Shown here: positions 8,605 to 17,664 of the stretch, one piece after another
Numbering within the stretch: the stretch's first letter is position 1
Layout: every line of letters starts with the position of its first letter
NCBI RefSeq assembly: GCF_010692745.1
Contig: NZ_JAAHTB010000014.1
Location: 1-64,000 of the forward strand
Direction of reading: 5' to 3'
Source of the DNA: Methylobacterium sp. BTF04
GTDB taxonomy: Bacteria; Pseudomonadota; Alphaproteobacteria; Rhizobiales; Beijerinckiaceae
Length of the DNA: 64,000 nt
Notes under the pieces: model-generated
The model's database searches: none
What the model saw: the letters and a program-made list of their open reading frames with translations, nothing else
What the model was told of the DNA's origin: nothing
Translations under genes and position numbers: made by a program

Positions 8605-9867
8605 ATGCCTGCCTCTGAAAAGTCCATGGACCATCCCTTGTCGAAGGGGCGCCGGGCGGCTCGATGCGCGACCACCGCCCTCGGCGCCGCTTTGCTGGGA
8701 GGGACGCTGCTCGCCGGGATGACCTCGGCGCTCCAGGCGGCGGAAGCCTCTCCCTCGGGCGCATCGCGTGGTCCAGCGCTCTCCAAGGTGGCGGGCTTCG
8801 ATCATCAGGTCACCGGCGTGACCGTGTCGAAGGATGGTCGGATCTTCGTGAACTTCCCGCGCTGGACAGAGGATTCCGAAGTCTCGGTCGCCGAGTTGAA
8901 GGACGGGAAACTGACGCCGTTCCCCGACGCAGGCTGGAACGCCTGGCGCAATGCCAAAAAGGATGAGATTTCGGCCAAGGACCATTGGGTCTGCGTCCAG
9001 AGTGTCGTCGCCGGCCCCAACGGGAACCTCTGGGTGCTCGATCCGGCCGCCCCTGCCATGGGCGCCACCGTCAAGAACGGCCCCAAGCTCGTTGAGATCG
9101 ATCTTCGGACCAACATGGCGGCCCGGACCATCGCCTTCGACGAGGTCGCGGCGCCGCAGGGGTCCTACCTCAACGACGTACGGTTCTCGCCCGACGGGAA
9201 GACCGCCTATCTCACCGATTCTGGGGCGAAGGGCGCCCTTTTGGTGGTGGACCTCGACAGCGGCAAGGCACGCCGCGTCCTCGACGGCGATCCGACCACG
9301 CAGCCCGATGCGAGCGTGACCGTGACCTATGACGGCAAGCCCCTGCGGCGACCCGACGGACGCGGTGTCGAGTTCGCCGCGGACGGGATCGCCCTCTCAC
9401 CGGACGGCAAGACGCTGTATTGGCAGGCGATCAAGGGCAAGACGCTCTACAGCCTACCCACCGAAGCGCTCGCTGGCGGCCTGACGACGGCGCTGATGCC
9501 GTCCGCCCTCGCCGACCAGAGTTTGGCTGGGCGCGTCGAGATCGTCGGTGAGAACGGACCTGCCGACGGCCTCATTATTTCTCGCCGGGATGGCCGGATG
9601 TACGTCACCGCGCCGCAGGAGGATGCGATCAAGGTGCGCGACCTGTCGGCGAAGGGCGCCCCACTGACCACCTTGATCCAGGACCAGCGCCTGCGCTGGC
9701 CCGACACCTTCGCTGAGGGACCGGACGGAACCCTCTATTTCACGACATCGCACATCCAGGATTCGGCGTTTTACAAGCCTGACGCGCCGATCGCCCTGCC
9801 GACCGAGTTGTGGAGCATCAAACCGGTAGCGCCCGATGCCACCGGCTCCACCAAGCCGGCGCGCTGA
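8605..9867 (+). CDS. secreted major royal jelly/yellow-family beta-propeller protein
   Basis: About 420 residues. The N-terminus from MDHPLSKGRR has a basic stretch and a hydrophobic segment ending in LQAAEA, a Sec signal peptide, so the mature protein is periplasmic or secreted. The body has repeated propeller-like blocks: VTVSKDGRIFVNFPRW, NGNLWVLDPA, NDVRFSPDGKTAYLTDSG, ADGIALSPDGKTLYWQA and DGRMYVTAPQ. These match the MRJP/yellow (dopachrome-conversion-enzyme-like) family, related to SMP-30 lactonases. Bacterial members have no firmly assigned reaction. Start is uncertain: ATG codons at 8536, 8605 and 8626 are in frame; 8605 or 8626 gives a normal signal peptide. A strong hairpin follows the stop. 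Confidence 0.8.
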   Translation: MPASEKSMDHPLSKGRRAARCATTALGAALLGGTLLAGMTSALQAAEASPSGASRGPALSKVAGFDHQVTGVTVSKDGRIFVNFPRWTEDSEVSVAELKDGKLTPFPDAGWNAWRNAKKDEISAKDHWVCVQSVVAGPNGNLWVLDPAAPAMGATVKNGPKLVEIDLRTNMAARTIAFDEVAAPQGSYLNDVRFSPDGKTAYLTDSGAKGALLVVDLDSGKARRVLDGDPTTQPDASVTVTYDGKPLRRPDGRGVEFAADGIALSPDGKTLYWQAIKGKTLYSLPTEALAGGLTTALMPSALADQSLAGRVEIVGENGPADGLIISRRDGRMYVTAPQEDAIKVRDLSAKGAPLTTLIQDQRLRWPDTFAEGPDGTLYFTTSHIQDSAFYKPDAPIALPTELWSIKPVAPDATGSTKPAR

Positions 9868-9884
9868 GAGACTCGGACGGAAAT

Positions 9885-9914
9885 CGGGCGAGTCCACCAT
9901 GGTAGACTCGCCCG
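9885..9914. terminator. hairpin downstream of the royal-jelly-family gene
   Basis: A perfect 10-base inverted repeat, cgggcgagtc and gactcgcccg, encloses a 10-base centre that itself contains the palindrome accatggt. It starts 18 bases after the stop codon at 9867. There is no T-run, so it may act as a processing or stability hairpin or a factor-dependent end rather than a classical intrinsic terminator. Confidence 0.55.
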
Positions 9915-10035
9915 ACCAGAAGCACATTATCGCGTCCGGCAACGACCTCGTCACGGAATCGGTTGCCGCTCTGCTATGTGAGATATTCGACGTCCCGCAT
10001 CGCGCCGCCCTATCCCTCGCCTGAAAGAATCCATC

Positions 10036-10233
10036 GTGAACGCGTTAAAAATGATTTTGGCCAAAATCGAAAACTGGATTGACCAGACCATCGCAAGCGT
10101 CACGAAAAGGGATGCGGATATCGCCCGCCGCAGAGCCGAATACGTCGAAGAGGTGCGCCAATTCAGAGCGCAGAGGAGCGCGGCCGGGGAAATAGTCCAG
10201 CACCCAAGCAGGCAGGATCACAACGCCACGTGA
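10036..10233 (+). CDS. small hypothetical protein
   Basis: A possible 65-residue protein with a GTG start (MNALKMILAKIENWIDQTIA). It is rich in charged residues and probably helical between residues 8 and 48, without a signal peptide. No family is recognised. The ribosome site is weak (gaaaga upstream). Support is only reading-frame length and plausible amino-acid composition, so it could be a chance frame. Confidence 0.3.
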   Translation: MNALKMILAKIENWIDQTIASVTKRDADIARRRAEYVEEVRQFRAQRSAAGEIVQHPSRQDHNAT

Positions 10234-10401
10234 TGCGAGCAAGACGGTCGGGCATGATCCGACCGCTCTCCAGGACCACGCAGACCAAGCGAATCCGCTG
10301 CGCGAGGCATTTCTATTTCAGCCTCCCTGCAGACTCTCGGCACAGCCCTCCGGGATCTCGCCGAACCGACCGAGGATCGTGACGCCCGCCAGAACGCGGC
10401 A

Positions 10402-10667
10402 GTGCCCGGCACCTGTTATGCTGGGCTCTTCCGGGCGCCTCTCGCTACGATCCCCACCATCGCTTCCGGTAACCCAACGAACCTCGCTGCCCTTGAGCAA
10501 AACGTCATCGAGGACAACACCCTGCTTCCAGGTGAGTGGGTTGGCGGCCAGCTTCATATCGAGCCCCCCAAAGCCAAGCGACTGGTGCTCCGAAGGCGTA
10601 CGTGATCACGCTCCGAGTGGGCGATGAGATCCATGAAATCACGGTCTCGCAAGGCGACGCCGGGTAA
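10402..10667 (+). pseudogene. possible frameshifted small hypothetical gene
   Basis: The frame from GTG at 10402 reads MPGTCYAGLFRAPLATIPT and continues with a varied, protein-like composition to a stop at about 10605; it is open upstream to about 10290. Beginning near 10580 another frame reads GAPKAYVITLRVGDEIHEI and on to a stop at 10665-10667. The switch from one plausible frame to another suggests one damaged gene. No family is recognised. Confidence 0.25.
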
Positions 10668-10913
10668 AAGTGCTTCCGTCCCGGCGCAGTTCCCGGCCCC
10701 GGCCGCAGGTCACACGGAGACCCGGCCTACCGGACCTGCCCCGGTGCGCTGGCGCGGCTTCGCAGCGCTGCTGTGCCTGGCACACACCGATTGTGGGGGA
10801 CGGTCATGCGGTCGCCGGAGCGCATACTCGCGCCCCGGCGGGTACCCGCCGCTGTGCTATGCCGGCGACATCACGCCCGAGATGGTGGCCGAACAGGGCG
10901 TGTCGCTTAAGGA

Positions 10914-11432
10914 TCAGCCCTTCAGGGCCTTGTTGCAATTCGAGTAATAGCCGCCGCCCTTCTCGATCCACTTCATGCCCCCGTTGCCGGCACCGTTCGC
11001 AGCCACCTTGTTCGCATTGTACTGATCCAAGCACGTCTGCATCCGGCCCTTACCGGCAGCTTGGCTGGAATATTTCGGGTCCACGGCGCGCGGAAAGACG
11101 GCCGGGCCAGCCATCGGTGCTGGTGCGGGCTTCGCGGCCATGGGCGCTGGGGCCGGCGCAACCGGTTTCGCGACTGGGGCTGGTGCCGGAGCCGCAGTCT
11201 TAGTGGGAGCTGGCGCCATCGGGTTTGGAGCGGTCGCAGCAGCCGGTGCTGGCGCAGCTTCAGGCCCGCATTGGGCTTTGCGGAAGTCGTTCCACTTCAC
11301 CGAACCAAGCGTGCCAGCCTGCTTGGCGGCCGCGTACTTCGTCGAGCATTCTTTCGATGAGAGGGCAGCGGCCGGCACGGCGGTAGCAACAGCGTAAGGC
11401 AGGAAGGATAGTGCAATGAGCGTGCGGCGCAT
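10914..11432 (-). CDS. secreted protein with two Cys-flanked repeat units and an Ala/Pro linker
   Basis: About 172 residues from [10 protein letters not shown] (an ATG eight codons upstream at 11456 is also in frame). A signal peptide ends near AVPAAALS. Unit one reads [16 protein letters not shown], then [10 protein letters not shown]. Unit two near the C-terminus reads [16 protein letters not shown], then [10 protein letters not shown] and YYSNC. Between them lies about 70 residues of low-complexity Ala/Pro/Lys sequence. The short Cys-to-Cys unit resembles PsiF-like or similar periplasmic repeat proteins of Hyphomicrobiales, of unknown function. Divergent from the chemoreceptor gene at 11589, with their start regions about 150 bases apart. 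Confidence 0.7.
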   Translation of the reverse strand: MRRTLIALSFLPYAVATAVPAAALSSKECSTKYAAAKQAGTLGSVKWNDFRKAQCGPEAAPAPAAATAPNPMAPAPTKTAAPAPAPVAKPVAPAPAPMAAKPAPAPMAGPAVFPRAVDPKYSSQAAGKGRMQTCLDQYNANKVAANGAGNGGMKWIEKGGGYYSNCNKALKG

Positions 11433-11588
11433 GAGCGTTCTCCGGCGAACGCTCAAAGAAAAATGAACTTCGCTTCAGGGATTATATGGATGAACTTAAT
11501 TTTTGAAAGCGAGAATGCCTGGGTTACCGAACACCTAACGGTCGCGTACGCGGCGCGCCGCTTGGTCTCTCCCGCGTCAGCCTGGACC

Positions 11589-13280
11589 ATGCGCATTCAT
11601 CTGTCTCTCAAGAGTTCGCTTTCTGCGACCTTCGGATTTCTCGCGCTCATATGCGCAGGCCAAGGCGCGCTTTCCGTGGTGAAGCTCGCGAGCATCCGCC
11701 AGTCGGTCACAGAGGTCGCTAGCAATTGGCTTCCCTCCGTCGTCACCATCAACGAGATCAAGAGCACCGTCGACGAGGTTCGAATTAAGGAGCTTCGCAT
11801 GCTCGCCCTGTCGGACACCCCGGCGCGTGTCGAAGAAAACGAGGGGAAGCTCGCCGTAGCGCATGGGGAACTCGCCAAGGCTCGTAAGGTCTACGAACCA
11901 CTGATTTCATCTCCGGAGGAGCGGGCGTTCTACGAGGCTTTCGCCACCGCTTGGAGTGAATACGAGCGAGTCGACACGCAAATGCGGCACTTGATGGCGA
12001 CCGGCAATCACCCTGCTGCCACCGACCTGATGAGCGGGCGTGAAACCGTCGCTCTCTTTGACAGAATTCGAACCGCCCTCGTGCGCGATGTTGCGTTGAA
12101 CGAGAGCGGAGCACAAAAAGACGCGGCCGCGGCAATGTCCGAGGCGAACTCCGCCGCGTTCGCTGCCTACGTGGCGGTAGCCCTGGCGCTCGCCGCCGCA
12201 CTTGCGTCCGCAGCGTTTGCCTTGCTTCGGGTCTCCCGCCCAATCCAAGAAATGACCCGCTCCATGAACGTTCTGGTGAGTGGCGACACTCACGCTGAGA
12301 TCCCGTTCCGGGCGCGTCGCGACGAGATCGGTGAAATGGCTTCGTCGGTTCAGCTTTTTAAGGACAATATGATCCGCACCCGTGCGCTTGAGGCCGAAAC
12401 GGCTCAAGCCCGTCTGGCAGCCGAGGAGCAACGTAAAGTCGGGATGCGGCAGATGGCCGATAGCTTCGAGCAAGCAGTGGGAGGCATCGTCGGTATGGTG
12501 TCCTCCTCCGCCACCGAGCTACAGGCTACGGCGCAGGCAATGACCGCTACGGCTACTGAGACGGCGACCCAGGCCACGACGGTCGCTGCCGCCGCGGAGG
12601 AGGCCGCTGCCAACGTCAATACCGTGGCGGCTGCCGCTGAGGAACTTGGCTCATCGGTGCAGGAGATCGGGCGCCAAGTGTCCGGCTCCTCCGACCTGGC
12701 CCAGATGGCGGTCGGTGAGGCCGACCAAACCCTGCAGCTCGTTCAGGCGCTGAGCGAGGCATCCGCCCGGATCGGCGATATGGTCGGATTGATCTCCAGC
12801 ATCGCGGGCCAGACCAATCTCCTGGCGCTCAACGCAACCATTGAGGCGGCTCGCGCAGGCGAGGCAGGACGCGGCTTCGCCGTGGTGGCTGCCGAGGTCA
12901 AAGAACTCGCCAACCAGACCGCCCGCGCCACCAGCGAGATCAGTAGCCAAATCACGACGATCCAAGGCGTGAGTGACAAGGCGGTTACGGCAATCGGCTC
13001 GATCGCCACACGCATCCGCGAGATCAATGGGGTGGCTACCTCAATAGCTGCGGCCGTCGAACAGCAGGGCGCCGCGACCCAGGAAATCGTACGCAACGTG
13101 GCCCAGGCCTCCACCGGCACGAGCGAGGTGACGGGCAACATCACGGGCGTGGCGCAGGCATCCGAGGAGACAGGGGCGGCGGCCAGCCAGGTTCTGTCGG
13201 CCGCCTCCGAATTGTCGCGTCAGTCCGAGCATCTTACGGCTGAGGTTGGGCGTTTTCTCTCGACCGTGCGCGCTGCCTGA
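11589..13280 (+). CDS. methyl-accepting chemotaxis protein
   Basis: A 563-residue transducer from [10 protein letters not shown]; the 42 codons upstream in the same frame look non-coding. The first membrane segment lies at about 8-30, followed by a roughly 160-residue four-helix-bundle-type periplasmic sensor with no ligand motif that can be read. A second membrane segment ([20 protein letters not shown]) follows near residues 195-215. Next come a HAMP domain ([14 protein letters not shown]) and the cytoplasmic signalling coiled coil, whose hairpin tip [20 protein letters not shown] is intact. Expected to signal through CheA/CheW, which are not in this window. The gene stands alone and is followed by a strong hairpin. 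Confidence 0.92.
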   Translation: MRIHLSLKSSLSATFGFLALICAGQGALSVVKLASIRQSVTEVASNWLPSVVTINEIKSTVDEVRIKELRMLALSDTPARVEENEGKLAVAHGELAKARKVYEPLISSPEERAFYEAFATAWSEYERVDTQMRHLMATGNHPAATDLMSGRETVALFDRIRTALVRDVALNESGAQKDAAAAMSEANSAAFAAYVAVALALAAALASAAFALLRVSRPIQEMTRSMNVLVSGDTHAEIPFRARRDEIGEMASSVQLFKDNMIRTRALEAETAQARLAAEEQRKVGMRQMADSFEQAVGGIVGMVSSSATELQATAQAMTATATETATQATTVAAAAEEAAANVNTVAAAAEELGSSVQEIGRQVSGSSDLAQMAVGEADQTLQLVQALSEASARIGDMVGLISSIAGQTNLLALNATIEAARAGEAGRGFAVVAAEVKELANQTARATSEISSQITTIQGVSDKAVTAIGSIATRIREINGVATSIAAAVEQQGAATQEIVRNVAQASTGTSEVTGNITGVAQASEETGAAASQVLSAASELSRQSEHLTAEVGRFLSTVRAA

Positions 13281-13296
13281 TCGATCCATGGCTCCC

Positions 13297-13337
13297 TTGC
13301 GCTGCTGTGCACCCCTGAGGGGCGTGCAGCAGCGCAA
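13297..13337 (+). terminator. strong hairpin after the chemoreceptor gene
   Basis: Ten perfectly paired bases (ttgcgctgct with agcagcgcaa), then mostly paired inner bases, then cccc with gggg around a tga loop. It begins 17 bases after the stop at 13280. No T-run follows, but position and stability make a transcription end likely. Confidence 0.65.
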
Positions 13338-13528
13338 GGCTGATGCCTTCGACAAGCGCGAGGCCGCGAACTGAACCGATCCGAGGTTCTAGGGAAGGCG
13401 CGGCGGGCGTTGAGAGAACCGACACGTGGCCTAAGTCGCTAGGAGAACTCTGCCCCCCACTTGCACCCCAACAGCAAAAGGCCGGAATGCAGCGGACCCG
13501 GTGGTTCGGGTTGAGTAATTGATTTGAA

Positions 13529-13603
13529 TGGTGCTGCTGGACAGGATTGAACTGTCGACCTCCTCATTACCAATGAGGTGCTCTACCACTGAGCTACAGC
13601 AGC
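13529..13603 (-). tRNA. tRNA-Thr (anticodon GGT)
   Basis: 75 bases with the 3' CCA encoded. Read on the minus strand: acceptor GCTGCTG pairs with CAGCAGC; D-stem GCTC/GAGC; anticodon stem CCTCA/TGAGG around TTGGTAA; T-stem GACAG/CTGTC with loop TTCAATC. The anticodon GGT lies at 13569-13571, giving threonine (ACC/ACT codons). No integrase gene is adjacent. Confidence 0.97.
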
Positions 13604-13743
13604 TAACCGCCGGTTGGTGCGCGGGGCATCTCGACCGGACGGGAGGGGAATTAGCCGATCGAAGACGGCTTGGCAATCGCATGAAGGGGAGATGACGGCA
13701 GTTTCGTCATTCTCCGTGCGAGAACGTTTCCCCGCCAGTCGGA

Positions 13744-14202
13744 TCAGGGGAGAAGTCCGGAATCACGCTTGGACGCCGCGCGGATGATCGCCGCCAGTCC
13801 GGCCTCCGCGACGGCCTCGGCCGCATCCGAGGGCGTGAACCAGTGATCCTCGCGCTCGTGCTGCTCGGGCCAGTGCTTGAGCTGCTTGCGCACCTCGAGG
13901 GGAAACACCTTGACCTGGCACAGCACCGCATCGCGGCTCTTCAGGCGCTTCTCATAGAGGTAGAAGCCGAGTGGACGCTTGCCGATGGACCCGATCAGGC
14001 CCGCTTCCTCATAAGCCTCGCGGGCCGCCGCCTCGAAGGGCTTGCGCCCCTTCATCGGCCAACCCTTCGGAATGACCCAGCGACGGCTCTCGCGCGAGGT
14101 GATCAGCATGATCATCACAGACCCGCCCGACGTGCGCCGATACGGCAATGCGCCGACCTGCCGCCTGGGCTCCTGTTCCGATTCTCCCAAGGCTGCGCTC
14201 AT
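13744..14202 (-). CDS. Nudix hydrolase
   Basis: 152 residues from MSAALGESEQ; 25 upstream codons in frame are unlikely to be translated. The Nudix box begins GWPMKGRKPFEAAAREAYEE and ends in AGL, preceded by RRWVIPK. The REAYEEAGL core that binds the metal is intact, while the first glutamate of the G-x5-E consensus is replaced by Arg, as seen in the rhizobial DIPP-like subgroup. These enzymes cleave nucleoside or inositol polyphosphates; the specific substrate is unknown. Single gene upstream of tRNA-Thr, same strand. Confidence 0.85.
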   Translation of the reverse strand: MSAALGESEQEPRRQVGALPYRRTSGGSVMIMLITSRESRRWVIPKGWPMKGRKPFEAAAREAYEEAGLIGSIGKRPLGFYLYEKRLKSRDAVLCQVKVFPLEVRKQLKHWPEQHEREDHWFTPSDAAEAVAEAGLAAIIRAASKRDSGLLP

Positions 14203-14525
14203 CGTCAGGCAACGTTCCGACGTATGGCGGGTTCGATGCGATCGTCTCGACAGGAGGCCACGTTCAACGAGTCTCACTCGGTATCATCGGCCTGGGCTCG
14301 CAATCGTCACGGAGGGGGCGTCGACACGCATAAGGGGAAATCCCCGTCGGGCTCAAGCCGAAACTTATCCGGCAAAACTTCAGCGGGCGGGCGCGTTGGG
14401 TCGTTAGCCTGAGTATGGCTTTCGTCCGGCACACGACAGGGCGGAAACCCGGCCGTCGGTCGCGAACCCGCGATCCGGAACGATCGTTCCGCCGCACCGG
14501 ATGCCCGATCGTCGCGGATCGCCAC
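14203..14525. other. intergenic region between ohrR-like and Nudix genes with a 16-base palindrome
   Basis: No gene is supported. At 14476-14491 there is a perfect palindrome cggaacgatcgttccg, 35 bases beyond the ohrR-like stop. It could be a short hairpin ending that transcript or a protein site. Read on the minus strand it also contains GGAAC followed 17 bases later by GGTT, one base off the EcfG-type GGAAC-N17-CGTT promoter, which would face the Nudix gene. This is a weak match. Confidence 0.35.
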
Positions 14526-15005
14526 TCACCCGGCGTTGCTGAGGTTCTCGATCAAGGCGTTGAGATCGGCGCGCATGGCCTGAACCTCGGGCTCCGACAT
14601 GTTGAGCTGACACATCACGGATTCCCGCACCGCCGTGGCGTCGGCGCGCAGGGCCGCGCCCTGCGGGGTCAATGCGATCTCGACCTCACGCTCGTCACTG
14701 CGGCGACGGTTGCGCAGGAGAAGGCCCGCGGTCTCAAGACGCTTGAGCACCGGGGTCAACGTGCCCGAATCGAGGCGCAGGCGCCGGCCGATCTCCGAGA
14801 CGGTGACGCCGTCGGTCTCCCACAGCACCAGCAACACCAGGTATTGCGGATAAGTCAGGCCCATTCGCTCCAGGAACGGGCGGTAGGACTTCGTCATCCG
14901 GTGTGCGGCCGCGTAGAGCGCGTAGCAGAGTTGGTTGTCGAGCAGCAGCGGATCGATGAGGGCCGCTGTCTTCTTCTCGCGGGGAGCGTCCACCATGCAC
15001 ACCAT
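14526..15005 (-). CDS. ohrR: OhrR-type MarR-family peroxide-sensing repressor
   Basis: A 159-residue winged-helix MarR protein. The N-terminal stretch LLLDNQLCYALYAAAHRMTK with the reactive cysteine C27, followed by RPFLERMGLTYPQYLVLLVLW, is the hallmark of OhrR, which is inactivated when that cysteine is oxidised by organic hydroperoxides. Helix-turn-helix: VTVSEIGRRLRLDSGTLTPV; wing: RRSDEREVEIALT. Usually it sits beside ohr, the thiol peroxidase it controls; no ohr gene is next to it here, although an OsmC relative is at 33829. ATG at 15005 or 14996. Confidence 0.85.
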   Translation of the reverse strand: MVCMVDAPREKKTAALIDPLLLDNQLCYALYAAAHRMTKSYRPFLERMGLTYPQYLVLLVLWETDGVTVSEIGRRLRLDSGTLTPVLKRLETAGLLLRNRRRSDEREVEIALTPQGAALRADATAVRESVMCQLNMSEPEVQAMRADLNALIENLSNAG

Positions 15006-15188
15006 GCTACCTGATCCCCGGAACCAGCCAATGCGCCGGTCGAGTTACTGAATTCTGGACCGTCTCAGCTGAGTGAAGATAGCCGACACGTGAGGGGTCG
15101 GTATACGCCTGATTCGCCCCAATGCCTTGCAAAGGGAGAGATATCCCAGAGAGGCACGATCCGGACCAGCCAACCGTCGGTGTCGGTG

Positions 15189-16955
15189 TCAGGCGGGCGG
15201 CGCCCCGGCGAGCGCTTCCGGGATAACGGTTGCCGGCGGTCCCGCGGCGACGACGCGCCCCGCCTCGAGCACATGGACGATGTCCGCCTGGGCCAGGCTC
15301 GTCAGCCGATGAGCGATCAGGATGATCGTCCGCTTGCCGGACAGCGCCGCGATCGCCGCCATGATCGCGGCCTCGGTTTCGCCGTCGAGGGCGCTGGTGG
15401 CCTCGTCGAAGACGATCACGTCGGGATCATGGTAGAGGGCGCGCGCGATCCCGAGACGCTGGCGCTGGCCGCCGCTGAGGCGCACCCCGCGCTCACCGAC
15501 TCCAGATTCGTAACCGTGCTCCAGCGCCGCCACCACGTCGTGGATGCCGGCGATCCGCGCGGCACGCTCCACCGCCGCCTGGTCCACGGCCTCGGAAGCC
15601 ACGCCGAGGGCGATGTTCTGCGCCACGGTACCGTCGATCAGGAACACGTCCTGCGGCACGTAGCCGATGCGGTTCTGCCAGGCCGGCAGCGTGTCGGCGT
15701 CGAGCGGTGTACCGTCCACGGTGATCGTGCCCGCATTCGGCGTCAGGATGCCGAGGATCAGGCCGACGAGGGTCGACTTGCCCGAGCCGGTGCGCCCGAC
15801 CAGCCCGACGGTGGTGTGGGCCGCGATGGTGAGGTCGATCCTGTGCAGGGTCGGCCGGCCCGGCGCGTAGTCGAAGCGGATGCCCGTCAGGCGGATCGCC
15901 TCGGCGAACGGCAGGCGCTCCGCATTGCGCGGGGTCGCTGCGCGCTCACCCGCCAACTCGTCCACCACCACCCGGACCGCGGGAAGATAGAAGCGTAGCT
16001 GCGCGAGTGAATTGAAGATGTTCTGGAAGGCCGGCAGCATGCGGTAGCCGGCAAAGGCGAACAGGCCGAGCAGAGGCAGCAGCCCGGCGGTGTCGAGTCC
16101 CTGCGCCAGCGCGAACAGCACCACGACGATGACGCCGCCGAAGGCGAGCGATTCGATGACGTAGCGCGGCAATTGCCCGGTGAGCAGGCTCGCGGCGGTG
16201 GCCCTGGCATAGGCGCGCGCCGGGGCGTCGAAGCCGCTGGCGAACTCATCCGCCCGGCCATAGAGCTTCAATTCGGTAAGCGCGCCGAAGGTCTCCTGCA
16301 CTACCCGGTAGCGGCGCTCGTTGTCGGCCACCGCCCGTGCCCCGATCCGGGCGAGGCGGACCCGCATGACGAGATACAGCAGGACGTAGAGGCCGCCGAA
16401 GCCGCCGCCGAGGATCAGCGCGAGGCGGGGCGCATAGAAGATCAGGAAGGTGATCACCGCCAGCGCCGAGAAGCTGCGCGAGGCGATGACGGTGATGGGG
16501 GTGAGCACGCCGACCACGAGGCGGTCGGTCTCCGAGAGGACGTTTTTCGCGAGTTCGGCGCTGTTGGCGTGGGCGAAGAACAGCCGCTCGCGGGCAACGT
16601 AGCGGGCGAGCAGGCGCCGGGCGAGGCCGTAGCCGGTGAGATTGGTGAACAACAGCTGGGCGAAGGTCAGCCCGGCATTGACGACGCTCGTCGTCAGGAT
16701 CGCGACGAGCGCGGCCACGCCCGTCGTCAGCAGAAAGGTCCGGTCATCGGTGAGATCGAGGGTGTTGCGAATCTGGGCGAGGTAGGGGATGCGCCCTGCA
16801 GCGCTGGGATCGCCGACCAGGGTCAGAAACGGCACCACCGAGGCGACGCCGACCACTTCGAGCAGGGCGGCGAGCGCCAGCCCCAGGGCGAGCAATCCCA
16901 GCCGACGCCTTTCGGGCGTCCGGAGGATGCGGACGAGATCGATCAGCGCGCGCAT
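15189..16955 (-). CDS. ABC exporter, fused membrane and ATPase domains (PglK/MsbA-like)
   Basis: 588 residues from MRALIDLVRI (ATG 16955); the 63 codons before it overlap the sigma-factor gene and look non-coding. Six membrane helices fill about residues 18-310. The ATPase half has Walker A GRTGSGKS (387-394), Q-loop YVPQD, signature LSGGQRQR (493-500), Walker B VIVFDEA and H-loop H549. The N-terminal pattern (VVGVASVVPFLTLVGDP) is typical of the PglK-like flippases and exporters of lipid-linked oligosaccharides. Acts as a homodimer in the inner membrane. It lies 127 bases downstream of ecfG on the same strand, so it may be read from the stress operon. Substrate not known. Confidence 0.88.
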   Translation of the reverse strand: MRALIDLVRILRTPERRRLGLLALGLALAALLEVVGVASVVPFLTLVGDPSAAGRIPYLAQIRNTLDLTDDRTFLLTTGVAALVAILTTSVVNAGLTFAQLLFTNLTGYGLARRLLARYVARERLFFAHANSAELAKNVLSETDRLVVGVLTPITVIASRSFSALAVITFLIFYAPRLALILGGGFGGLYVLLYLVMRVRLARIGARAVADNERRYRVVQETFGALTELKLYGRADEFASGFDAPARAYARATAASLLTGQLPRYVIESLAFGGVIVVVLFALAQGLDTAGLLPLLGLFAFAGYRMLPAFQNIFNSLAQLRFYLPAVRVVVDELAGERAATPRNAERLPFAEAIRLTGIRFDYAPGRPTLHRIDLTIAAHTTVGLVGRTGSGKSTLVGLILGILTPNAGTITVDGTPLDADTLPAWQNRIGYVPQDVFLIDGTVAQNIALGVASEAVDQAAVERAARIAGIHDVVAALEHGYESGVGERGVRLSGGQRQRLGIARALYHDPDVIVFDEATSALDGETEAAIMAAIAALSGKRTIILIAHRLTSLAQADIVHVLEAGRVVAAGPPATVIPEALAGAPPA

Positions 16956-17082
16956 GGCACGAGGCCGTTGGCAGCGGGGCGGGAGGTGGCGGCTTGGGCG
17001 TTGGACATCAAGGCCAAGCGCAATAGAGGCCATGCTGCCCGGTGTCCACGAAGGCGGCACGGCGGGCGTGCCGCCTTCCCGG

Positions 17083-17664
17083 TCAGGGGCCAGAGCCCAG
17101 CGCGGCGCGGGTGACCGCGTCCGCACCGATGTCGCGGGTGCCATTCATCCCGAGGCTGTCGATGAGGCGCCCGCGCGCGCGGCTGACGCGGCTCTTCATG
17201 GTCCCCACGGCGACGCCGCAGATCTCCGCGGCCTCCTCATAAGTGAAGTTCTGGGCCCCCACGAGGACGAGGGCCTCGCGCTGGCTGAAGGGCAACAGGT
17301 TCAATGCGGTCTGAAATTCGCGCATCTCGACGCGAATCTCCTGCTCGGGCAGGCTCGTCAGGCGTTCGGCATGGACGCCGTCGGCGTCTTCCACCTCGCG
17401 CTTGCGCTTGCGCTGCTCGGAATAGAACAGGTTGCGCAGGATCGTGAACAGCCACGCGGTGAGGTTGGTGCCGCGCGTGAAGCTCTCCGCCTTGGTCCAG
17501 GCGCGCACGAGGGTGTCCTGAACCAGATCGTCGCTCCGGTCGAGGTCGTAGGTCAGCGAGAACGCGAAGGCCCGTAGCGCCGGGATCGCGCCGAGCAGGA
17601 GATTGCGCATCTCGTCGTCGGCCCCGTTCGGAGTGCCGATGGGCCGCATCGCCTGAGCCGTCAT
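17083..17664 (-). CDS. ecfG: EcfG-type general stress response sigma factor
   Basis: 193 residues, an ECF sigma factor. Region 2: LLLGAIPALRAFAFSLTYDL, RSDDLVQDTLVRAW and TAWLFTILRNLFYSE. Region 4: LNLLPFSQREALVLVGAQNF, then TYEEAAEICGVAVGTMKSRV with the DNA-recognition helix. It overlaps its partner nepR by 4 bases (17661-17664), the standard alphaproteobacterial arrangement in which NepR holds EcfG until phosphorylated PhyR binds NepR. phyR and the sensor kinase are not in the window. The sigma factor should direct RNA polymerase to GGAAC-N16/17-CGTT promoters. Confidence 0.92.
   Translation of the reverse strand: MTAQAMRPIGTPNGADDEMRNLLLGAIPALRAFAFSLTYDLDRSDDLVQDTLVRAWTKAESFTRGTNLTAWLFTILRNLFYSEQRKRKREVEDADGVHAERLTSLPEQEIRVEMREFQTALNLLPFSQREALVLVGAQNFTYEEAAEICGVAVGTMKSRVSRARGRLIDSLGMNGTRDIGADAVTRAALGSGP

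Noticed and set aside
9899..10024. 41-codon ORF MVDSPDQKHIIASGNDLVTE overlapping the hairpin after the royal-jelly-family gene
   Set aside because: Its start codon lies in the loop of a perfect inverted repeat, no family match or good ribosome site, and the composition is unremarkable.
13529..13603. tRNA-Thr 3' end as an attachment site for an integrated element
   Set aside because: No integrase and no second copy of the tRNA end was seen nearby, and flanking genes look like ordinary chromosome.
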